From contig JBEIJQ010000140.1 of NCBI GenBank assembly GCA_040380145.1, forward strand, positions 1 to 7,946: a DNA stretch of 7,946 nt. The letters are read 5' to 3'. Position numbers and translations under genes: made by a program. Positions 1-5,939 of this stretch are shown in pieces; position 1 is the stretch's first letter, and the number at the start of each line of letters is the position of its first letter. Source of the DNA: JBEIJQ01 sp040380145. GTDB taxonomy: Bacteria; Bacteroidota; Bacteroidia; Chitinophagales; Saprospiraceae. Under the pieces are notes generated by a model. That model had not been told where the DNA came from. It saw only the letters and a program-made list of their open reading frames with translations, and did no database searches.

Positions 1-6
1 AATCTT

Positions 7-21
7 TAATGGCCGCCATTA
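7..21. repeat. 15-bp palindrome at the left edge
   Basis: Two perfect 7-base arms, TAATGGC and GCCATTA, surround a single central C. The element is followed by GAAA and a run of five T. It could be an operator, or the end of a weak terminator for a gene left of the window. The tiny spacer argues against a strong hairpin. No neighbouring gene is visible to decide this. Confidence 0.45.
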
Positions 22-33
22 GAAATTTTTCCC

Positions 34-57
34 AATGACAATTTTGGGTTCAACCTA
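34..57 (+). repeat. Left copy of a dispersed repeat
   Basis: The first 17 bases, AATGACAATTTTGGGTT, recur perfectly in inverted orientation at 7841-7857. Extending inward, 21 of 24 bases match between 34-57 and the complement of 7834-7857. A 12-base core, ATGACAATTTTG, occurs a third time on the minus strand at 7780-7791. A 17-base match is not expected by chance in 8 kb. The element lies in AT-richer intergenic DNA and its function is unknown. Confidence 0.75.
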
Positions 58-522
58 TTGTCTCAATCGGGGAGTGTTGCTTTTGAAAGTTGAATCCTGC
101 TCTCATAGATGTCTCGACGCCCACTGTTCGTAAGTGAAATTTCCCACAAAGTAGCACAACACCAAAATTACCAAGCAGTTGGGCAATTCAAAAGAAGAAG
201 GATAATCGAGATAAAAGTTCGTGCACAACAGAGGCATATGGAAGTAGATCCGAAGGTTCTTCAAGAGGGAGATTACTGTTTTCATGGCCAATTGTTGTTC
301 TGGAATTTGTTTGAAAAAAACCGTAGTCGAAAAAACGGATGCTGGGACGGACTGCAAACAGCGTTGGTTGCCCTATCGGTTCCCCGTGGACCGTTGTTTT
401 GAAAAAAAATGGGCCAACGGTCGCTTGGGAAACAAACCGATTCCTTTGCCGGGTCTCGATATTTTACGAAGGTCGTTCCGGGGCGATTGCTGGTCGCATC
501 CGGTTGAATCGCAGAAGATGCG
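58..522. other. AT-richer gene-free stretch left of ung
   Basis: About 465 bases hold no gene I can support. Two short open frames exist, one on each strand (109-402 plus, 103-285 minus). Neither translation resembles a known family, neither has a TAnnTTTG promoter that I could find, and they overlap each other. Roughly the first 300 bases are visibly lower in G+C than the coding DNA to the right. The part nearest ung contains the large inverted repeat at 375-441. The stretch may be decayed or acquired DNA, but nothing identifies a source. Confidence 0.55.
375..441. repeat. Large imperfect inverted repeat downstream of ung
   Basis: The outer arms ATCGGTT (375-381) and AACCGAT (435-441) pair perfectly. 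CCC (382-384) pairs with GGG (427-429) after a five-base bulge. Four mismatches follow, then an inner 8-bp stem, GACCGTTG (389-396) with CAACGGTC (415-422), closes an 18-base loop rich in T and A. In all, 18 of 22 aligned arm positions pair. It lies 81 bases beyond the ung stop, so it may end or protect the ung transcript. It lacks a T-tract directly after the stem on either strand, so it is not a classical intrinsic terminator. Confidence 0.6.
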
Positions 523-1206
523 TCACACCAACCGCCAATCCACCGGCGTTTTCCCGTGGCCGACCAGATACGCATTGGCTTGGGAGTAATGCTTGCAGCC
601 AAGAAAAGCGTTGCCGGCCAAGGGCGAGGGATGCGCCGCGGTGAGGACAAGGTGTTTATCGGAATCGATCAAGGTGGCTTTTTGTTTGGCGAAGTTGCCC
701 CACAGCATGAAGACCAAGCCCTCGCGTTTTTCGGAGAGCAATCTGATCACGGCATCTGTGAAGCGGTGCCAACCGATTTTAGCATGTGAATTGGAACGGC
801 CCTGCTCGACGGTCAGCGCGGCATTGAGCAACAGCACACCTTGGTCGGCCCAGCTCTCGAGGCAGCCGTGGGCAGGCGCCGCAAATCCGGGTATGTCAAC
901 GGTGAGCTCCTTGTACACATTGCGCAGTGAGGGTGGAACGGGCACCCCTCGGGGCACGGAAAAACTCAGTCCGTGCGCCTCCCCCGGCTTGATATAGGGG
1001 TCCTGTCCGAGGATCACGCATTTGACCGCGGGAAAAGGCGTGCGCTGAAAAGCATTGAAGATCAAACTTCCGGGCGGGTATATGACCTTGCCGGCCGCTT
1101 TTTCCTTTACCAGAAATTCGCGGATCTCGGCAACATACGGAAGGACGAATTCCGAGTACAGGACTTCTTTCCAAGAGGCTTCTATCTGGATGGTGTCGGG
1201 GCTCAT
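523..1206 (-). CDS. ung: Uracil-DNA glycosylase, family 1
   Basis: This cytoplasmic base-excision-repair enzyme removes uracil from DNA, leaving an abasic site. The 227-aa product has the family's usual length and motifs. The water-activating loop is GQDPY at 67-71 with catalytic Asp69. LLN at 126-128 supplies the uracil-recognising Asn128. HPSPLAG starts at the catalytic His192 and runs into the leucine-loop region. The residue after GQDPY is Ile72, where family 1 enzymes normally have His. The open frame runs back to 1476, but that extension crosses the tRNA gene and is not family-like. The ATG at 1206 gives the normal N-terminus and no closer alternative exists. No Shine-Dalgarno is seen. 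The gene is divergent from the tRNA. A weak minus-strand TAnTTTG-like box near 1238-1245 could be its promoter. Confidence 0.96.
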   Translation of the reverse strand: MSPDTIQIEASWKEVLYSEFVLPYVAEIREFLVKEKAAGKVIYPPGSLIFNAFQRTPFPAVKCVILGQDPYIKPGEAHGLSFSVPRGVPVPPSLRNVYKELTVDIPGFAAPAHGCLESWADQGVLLLNAALTVEQGRSNSHAKIGWHRFTDAVIRLLSEKREGLVFMLWGNFAKQKATLIDSDKHLVLTAAHPSPLAGNAFLGCKHYSQANAYLVGHGKTPVDWRLV

Positions 1207-1266
1207 GGCGGCGGCGTTTGTTTTGTTGATTTCGTGGGCCAAAATACTAGTATGGCCCCGTTTTTT

Positions 1267-1274
1267 TATCTTTG
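1267..1274 (+). promoter_or_regulatory. -7 element of the tRNA-Arg promoter
   Basis: TATCTTTG matches the Bacteroidota -7 consensus TAnnTTTG exactly and ends 46 bases before the mature tRNA. No -33 TTTG box is seen at the usual spacing. A perfect 10-bp palindrome, ATACTAGTAT (1244-1253), lies just upstream, between the divergent ung and tRNA genes, and could be an operator. That role is speculative. Confidence 0.5.
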
Positions 1275-1320
1275 CGCGAAATTGGCCGAAGAGTGCGCTG
1301 CCGCGCTCTCCAAGCCCCAC

Positions 1321-1394
1321 GGTCCCATAGCTCAATTGGATAGAGCAGCTGCCTTCTAAGCAGCAGGTTATTGGTTCGAACCCAATTGGGATCA
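1321..1394 (+). tRNA. tRNA-Arg (anticodon TCT)
   Basis: A full cloverleaf can be drawn. The acceptor stem is 1321-1327 with 1387-1393 (one G-T wobble). The D stem is GCTC 1330-1333 with GAGC 1343-1346. The anticodon stem is GCTGC 1348-1352 with GCAGC 1360-1364. The loop CTTCTAA holds anticodon TCT at 1355-1357. The T stem is ATTGG 1370-1374 with CCAAT 1382-1386, around the TTCGAAC loop. The discriminator is A1394. The next bases are CCG, so the terminal CCA is not fully encoded and must be added after transcription. It reads the arginine codons AGA and AGG. Confidence 0.97.
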
Positions 1395-1412
1395 CCGCCT
1401 TCGACAGCCGCT

Positions 1413-1438
1413 CCGCCCCGGGGCGGCAGTTTTGTTTT
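1413..1438 (+). terminator. Intrinsic terminator after the tRNA
   Basis: CCGCCCC (1413-1419) is followed directly by its complement GGGGCGG (1420-1426). This folds as a five-base GC stem around a CCGG loop, then a T-rich tract (1430-1438, one G interruption). It starts 19 bases after the tRNA and separates it from the photolyase promoter. Confidence 0.7.
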
Positions 1439-1469
1439 GGGGCGATTGAACGCCAAGCCGAGGTGGCAT

Positions 1470-1500
1470 TTTGCAAAGTGACGCGAATGAATTAGTTTTG
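1470..1500 (+). promoter_or_regulatory. Full Bacteroidota promoter of the photolyase gene
   Basis: TTTG (1470-1473) and TAGTTTTG (1493-1500) are separated by 19 bases, fitting the -33/-7 architecture of Bacteroidota primary-sigma promoters. Transcription would begin near 1506-1508, about 42 bases before the ATG at 1549. This rules against a TTG start at 1471, which would lie inside the promoter. Confidence 0.7.
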
Positions 1501-1548
1501 GAGGCCATTGCGGTGCCTGCTCGGGCAAATACCGCCCCTCAACCCGAC

Positions 1549-3078
1549 ATGCGTTCCGTTTCCCTCGTTTTTCCCCACCAGCTGTTCCACGCGCATCCGG
1601 CGCTGGAGCTCGGCCGCACGGTTTTTTTGGTCGAAGAGGACCTGTTTTTCAACCAGTTTTTTTTTCACAAACAAAAAATCCTGCTGCACAGGGCTTCGAT
1701 GAAATCCCATGAAGAGGATTTGAAAAAAAGGGGATTCCAGGTGCGCTACATCGAGGCCCGGGAGGAAGAGTCCGCCGTGTCTGTCCTCGTGGAACGCCTC
1801 TACGGACAAGGGGTCCAAGAAATACACCTATGTCGCCCCTGCGATTACCTGTTGGAGAGGAGGCTCGTACGGAGCGCCCGTCGCCACGAGATCGCGCTGC
1901 ACTGGTACGAAGGCCCGGATTTCCTGGTGCCGTCGGACTGGTCGTCGGAGTGGGCAAAAGATCGGAAGCATTTTCATCAGACCGATTTTTATGTTCTCCA
2001 GCGCAAGCGCTTGGACCTTATGTTGGACGGGCAAAAAAAGCCGTTGGGCGGCAAATGGACTTTCGATACCGAAAACCGCAAGAAGCCCGGCAAGGACTTC
2101 AGGCCACCCAAACTGCCCGAATTGTGCGAAGACCGCCTGATCGAAGAGGCGAGGCAATATGTGGAGCGGCATTTTGCCCATTGTCCCGGCTGTCTTCCCG
2201 ACTCTGCCCGTCCGATCTATTGGGGCTGGACCCGGGAGCAGGCGCTGATGCTGCTGGACGATTTCGTGGAAAAACGCCTGGAAAAGTTCGGCGACTACGA
2301 GGACGCCATGCTCCGGGGAGAGCATTTTCTTTGCCACAGCGTGCTTTCTCCGATGATCAACATCGGTCTGCTCTCCCCGGCCGATGTGATCGCCGCCGTG
2401 ACCGGACACCCGACCGCCCGGTCGCTGCCGATCAATTCCGTAGAAGGGTTCGTGCGCCAGGTCGTCGGCTGGCGGGAATTCATCGCCGTGGTGTACAGGT
2501 CCGCCGGCTGCCGGCAGCGCACCACGAATTTTTGGGGATTCCAACGAAAGATCCCTGCCGGCTTCTACGACGGCACCACCGGGATCGCGCCGGTGGACGA
2601 GGTCGTACGCAAGGTGCTCTCCACCGGCTACGCCCACCACATCGAGCGCCTGATGGTCTTGGGCAATTTTTTCCTGCTCTGCGAATTTGATCCCGACGAA
2701 GTGTACCGCTGGTTTATGGAACTTTTCATAGACTCCTACGATTGGGTGATGGTACCCAATGTGTACGGGATGACCCAGTTCGCCGACGGAGGGCTGATGA
2801 CCACCAAGCCCTACATCAGCGGCAGCAACTATCTCTTCAAGATGAGCGATTTCCCCAAACCGGCCTCCGCCCCCGATAGCCCCTCTTGGGCCGAGATCTG
2901 GGACGGCCTTTTTTGGCGGTTCATGGACAAGCACCGCGATTTTTTCCTTCAAAACCCACGGCTGGGTATGTTGGTCGGTACCTTCGACAAAATGGACGCC
3001 GCCAAGAAAAGCCGCCACCTCGACATCGCAAACCGATTTTTGAACAAACTCGACCTGGAAAATGAAAAACCGCGCTGA
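1549..3078 (+). CDS. Cryptochrome/photolyase of the bacterial (6-4) photolyase family, without iron-sulfur cysteines
   Basis: This 509-aa protein belongs to the DPRP family (PhrB/CryB-like bacterial (6-4) photolyases), which bind FAD and reverse UV lesions or act as blue-light receptors. The N-terminal antenna-type domain spans about 1-130 and the helical FAD domain the rest. The lesion-binding HHxxR motif is intact (His363, His364, Arg367). Trp388 sits at the spacing of the FAD-proximal Trp of PhrB, as I recall it. Family landmarks GKW.FD.ENRKKP, GFVRQ..GWREF and MTQFADGG are present. The four cysteines that hold the [4Fe-4S] cluster in PhrB are absent: the segment after NYLFKMSDF (from 436) begins PKPASAPDS and has no CxxC. 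Length matches the family. The ATG at 1549 is preferred because a promoter lies at 1470-1500; a TTG at 1471 would add 26 non-family residues. The end overlaps the protease gene by 17 nt. Repair versus signalling cannot be settled here. Confidence 0.9.
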   Translation: MRSVSLVFPHQLFHAHPALELGRTVFLVEEDLFFNQFFFHKQKILLHRASMKSHEEDLKKRGFQVRYIEAREEESAVSVLVERLYGQGVQEIHLCRPCDYLLERRLVRSARRHEIALHWYEGPDFLVPSDWSSEWAKDRKHFHQTDFYVLQRKRLDLMLDGQKKPLGGKWTFDTENRKKPGKDFRPPKLPELCEDRLIEEARQYVERHFAHCPGCLPDSARPIYWGWTREQALMLLDDFVEKRLEKFGDYEDAMLRGEHFLCHSVLSPMINIGLLSPADVIAAVTGHPTARSLPINSVEGFVRQVVGWREFIAVVYRSAGCRQRTTNFWGFQRKIPAGFYDGTTGIAPVDEVVRKVLSTGYAHHIERLMVLGNFFLLCEFDPDEVYRWFMELFIDSYDWVMVPNVYGMTQFADGGLMTTKPYISGSNYLFKMSDFPKPASAPDSPSWAEIWDGLFWRFMDKHRDFFLQNPRLGMLVGTFDKMDAAKKSRHLDIANRFLNKLDLENEKPR

Positions 3079-4970
3079 TCGCTTCGCAGGGCCTTGGTTG
3101 GGCCTTTGCGCCGTCTTTCCTTTTTTGCTCTTTTTGCCCCTTGGGGCGAATGCCCAACACGAACACGATACCCACGAGCGCTGCGGACAGCGCTCGGCGC
3201 TGGCCAACCTCGTCGCCCAACGGCCAGAGCTGCTGTACGAACTGGAAGCCTACCAGCGGGCCATTCCCGAACTGGTGGAATCCGGCGGGGCCTTTCCCCG
3301 GAGCGGGGCGGTGCTGGTGATCCCCGTAGTTTTCCATGTGATCCACTCCGGACAGGCCGTCGGCAATGGCCCCAACCTGTCGGATGCCCGCATCCAACAG
3401 CAGATCGCGCAGACCAACCTCGACTATCGCCGCCAAAACAGCGATGCGGCCAACACCCCGGCGCTTTTTCAGAACATCGTCGGCGACATGGAGATCGAGT
3501 TTTGTCTCGCCACGGTGGATCCCAATGGAAATCCCACCTCGGGCATTACCCGCCATTCGTACAACATCGCCAACCAGAACACCATCGACTACACCATCAA
3601 GGGGCAGACCAACTGGGATCCGACCCGCTACCTCAATGTGTGGACGGTTTCCATGCCCAACGACCTCAACGGCGTGCTCGGCTATGCCTATCCGCCATTG
3701 ACCAGCATCGTGGGCACCGACTTGGACGGCGTGGTGCTCAACTATCTGCACACCGGCGTGAATGCTGCCGCCAATCCTGACAGCGAGGGACGCACCTTTA
3801 CCCACGAGGTAGGGCACTACCTCGGCTTGCCGCACCCTTGGTCCGATATCAACGGCAACGGCGGCTGCGTGGTAGACGACGGCATCAACGACACCCCGCA
3901 GTCCGACGACGCTTTTTACGGCTGTCCAGGCTTCCCGCAGTTTTCTTGCGGCAACTCGGCCATGTTCATGAACTTCATGGATTATGTGGACGACGATTGC
4001 ATGAACAGTTTCACGTTGGGGCAAAAAGCCGTGATGCGCGCTGTTTTGCAGGGCAACACCGTCCACAACGGCGCGAACTACCGTGGACGCGCCTCCGTGT
4101 TGGCCAATGCGGTCACGGCCTGTTCGATCGTCGATCCGGGCGCCTGCCTGTATCTGCCCTTCACCCCGATGCAGATGGGCTTCGAAGCGGGGCAATCTAC
4201 GGCCGCTTGGACCATCGAGAACACGAACGGCGATCAGAACAACAACCAGCCGGTCACTTGGGCCGCCGCCACCAACCCCCAACAATGGCGACTATGGGCC
4301 AAACAATGGCAACGGTTTTGCACGTTACTTTTACAATACCAACGCCACCACCGCTGCCAACGACTGGCTGTTCACACCCTGTTTCGAGGTCGAGGACCAG
4401 CACACCTATCGGCTCAATTTCTCGTATGCCTGCGCCTCCAACGGAGGAACTGTCTATCCCGAGCGGCTGAAAGTCGCGCTCGCCACGGCGGCCGCCTCCG
4501 GCTCGGTCTTCACCGTGCTGGCCGATTATCCCAATGTCAACAACGCTTATCCGGCCTACACCGATGCCGCACTGGACTTCACGATCAACGGCAACGGAGA
4601 GATTTATCTGGGTTTTCAGGCCTACAGTGCTGCCGACCAGTATGTCCTGCAACTCGACGACATTGGACTCGTGGACATCACGCCGGGAGCGGCGACCGAG
4701 GGCATTGAGCTGCCCGCCTTCGATGTTTCGGTCTATCCCAACCCCGCCTCGGGCGACTTTTCGGTGGACTTCTCGTTCGACGAAGGAGCGCAGGATGTTC
4801 GGCTCACTCTAGTCAATTTGCTGGGGCAGCCCGTTTGGGAACTTTCCCGCGACGGCGTCCAGCGGGAAACGATCCAAGTACCGACCGCCCAACTGGCTGC
4901 GGGTCTGTATTCGCTACAGGTCAGCGCCGATGGGGCGATGGTTACCCGCAAGGTGGTGCTCTCCAAGTGA
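3062..4970 (+). CDS. T9SS-secreted M43 (pappalysin-like) metalloprotease, frameshifted
   Basis: This is a secreted zinc protease, 635 aa once one frameshift is corrected. Residues 1-31 form a signal peptide (basic start, hydrophobic core, likely cleavage after ANA). A short pro-region with an RCGQ motif follows. The catalytic domain carries HEVGHYLGLPH (His248, Glu249, His252, His258), the zinc motif HExxHxxGxxH, and a Met-turn NFMDY around Met306. About 372-550 resembles a choice-of-anchor/cleaved-adhesin beta-sandwich. Residues 553-635 are a T9SS type A sorting domain (VSVYPNPASGDF to KVVLSK) for export and surface attachment. The frame breaks at 4276-4280: ACC AAC CCC then one extra C before AAC AAT GGC. 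Read literally, translation continues out of frame to 4708 and loses the sorting domain. The start overlaps the photolyase end, suggesting co-transcription. It may be a sequencing error in the C5 run or a recent pseudogene. The substrate is unknown. Confidence 0.88.
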
Positions 4971-4984
4971 CAGCCTTAGGTTAA

Positions 4985-5005
4985 CGAAATTTCGAGAGAA
5001 TTTCG
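4985..5005 (+). terminator. Weak hairpin after the protease gene
   Basis: CGAAATT (4985-4991) pairs perfectly with AATTTCG (4999-5005) across a seven-base loop, starting 14 bases after the protease stop. The stem is AT-rich and the nearest T-runs are at 5018-5021 and 5038-5045. It may be a poor terminator or a processing site rather than an efficient stop. Confidence 0.3.
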
Positions 5006-5047
5006 GCGGAAAGCGACTTTTAACAACCTCATTCGCCTTTTTTTTCG

Positions 5048-5055
5048 GATATTTG
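5048..5055 (+). promoter_or_regulatory. Near-consensus -7 element before the pseudokinase gene
   Basis: GATATTTG differs from TAnnTTTG only at its first base and ends 23 bases before the ATG. The leader would be short (about 17 bases). No clear -33 box is present. The gene could instead be read from the upstream promoter at 1470. Confidence 0.3.
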
Positions 5056-5078
5056 TCCGGAGAAAACGGCGAACGACT

Positions 5079-5933
5079 ATGACGATATTTCAACCGCTGC
5101 CGGTGGGCAGCTTATTGAACAATGGATTGTACCGGATCGAGGAGGTGATCAACGAAGAAGGCTGCTGCGTTACTTATCGGGCTGCACAAACGGCTTTCGG
5201 CGACGAGGTGCTGCTGAAAGAGTACTGCTATCCCATGGAAGGCGATGGCCGTTTGATGGGTTTTTCCGAGGGAAATGGGCGGGGCTGTGAGGAAGACTGG
5301 GCCAATATTTTCATGGAGCAGATCGTGTTGGAGGCCCATCAGGAATTGCAGCTGACCGGTATCGTGAAGCCCTTCGAGTATTTTTACGAAAAAAACAACG
5401 AGTATCTGGTCTTGGAATATGTTTCGGGCGAACTGTTGGATACGTACCTGAAGCGCTTGCCCAACGGCCGCATGAATCCCGCTGAGGCGGCCTTGATGGT
5501 GCGCCAACTGGCGGGCACCTTAAAAGAACTATACGAAAAGCGGGTGGGCTTCGTACCGCTTTATGTGCTGTACCGTTTCGGCATCAAGCCTTCCAACATC
5601 ATCCGGCGAACCGACGGAGAGCCGGTGCTTTTGCATTTCGGTTCCGACCGCCCCGCTGCGGGCTATGCCCCGCCCGAATGGTTCGGGGCCTTCTGCGACC
5701 AATCGCCCGCCTCGCCGGTGTATGCCCTTGGGGCCCTGCTGTACCGCCTGCTCACCGGTCGAGAGCCGACCGACTGCCAGAAACGGCGCGACCGGCGGAT
5801 GTTGCCTCCGGTCGCGCTGAACGGGAATGTACCAGAGGACCTTTCATCGGTCGCGGTACGTGCCATGGATATGGATCCGTCTCGACGATTTTCCGATGTC
5901 GGAGAATTGGCGCAGGCGTTGGTCTTGGTCTGA
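5079..5933 (+). CDS. Protein-kinase-fold protein with degraded catalytic motifs (pseudokinase)
   Basis: This 284-aa soluble protein consists almost entirely of a serine/threonine-kinase-like fold, with no membrane segment or extra domain. The order of family landmarks is kept. LLNNGLYRIEEV opens the N-lobe, LLKEY gives the ATP-anchoring Lys47, EYLVLEYVSGE forms the hinge, GIKPSNII the catalytic-loop region, and GYAPPEW the APE-like segment. The catalytic residues are changed: the glycine loop reads NEEGCC (25-30), the HRD Asp is replaced (RFG, 166-168, Asp to Gly), and DFG is HFG (186-188). Between HFG and the APE segment only seven residues remain, so the activation loop is very short. From family knowledge it should not transfer phosphate, and is more likely a scaffold or nucleotide-sensing protein; this is inference. 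The ATG at 5079 precedes the family N-terminus. No Shine-Dalgarno is seen. Its stop lies six bases from the convergent lpdA stop. No partner gene is visible. Confidence 0.85.
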   Translation: MTIFQPLPVGSLLNNGLYRIEEVINEEGCCVTYRAAQTAFGDEVLLKEYCYPMEGDGRLMGFSEGNGRGCEEDWANIFMEQIVLEAHQELQLTGIVKPFEYFYEKNNEYLVLEYVSGELLDTYLKRLPNGRMNPAEAALMVRQLAGTLKELYEKRVGFVPLYVLYRFGIKPSNIIRRTDGEPVLLHFGSDRPAAGYAPPEWFGAFCDQSPASPVYALGALLYRLLTGREPTDCQKRRDRRMLPPVALNGNVPEDLSSVAVRAMDMDPSRRFSDVGELAQALVLV

Positions 5934-5939
5934 GGGGCC

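Noticed and set aside
103..285. Minus-strand open frame of about 60 codons with a hydrophobic stretch
   Set aside because: Low-complexity hydrophobicity from AT-rich DNA, no promoter, no family resemblance. A small membrane peptide cannot be excluded.
109..402. Plus-strand open frame of 97 codons in the left flank
   Set aside because: No recognisable family, no promoter, overlapping minus-strand frame, and it runs through the large inverted repeat near its end.
1828..3207. Long minus-strand frame (459 codons) opposite the photolyase
   Set aside because: Antisense shadow of a GC-rich gene; its translation has no domain pattern, while the plus strand matches a known family along its length.
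2921..4285. Long minus-strand frame (454 codons) opposite the protease
   Set aside because: His/Val/Gly-rich shadow of codon bias; the plus strand carries the zinc motif and signal peptide.
4271..4285. Programmed ribosomal frameshift in the protease
   Set aside because: No slippery heptamer, internal Shine-Dalgarno or following stem of the known type is visible; a one-base error or mutation in the C run is simpler.
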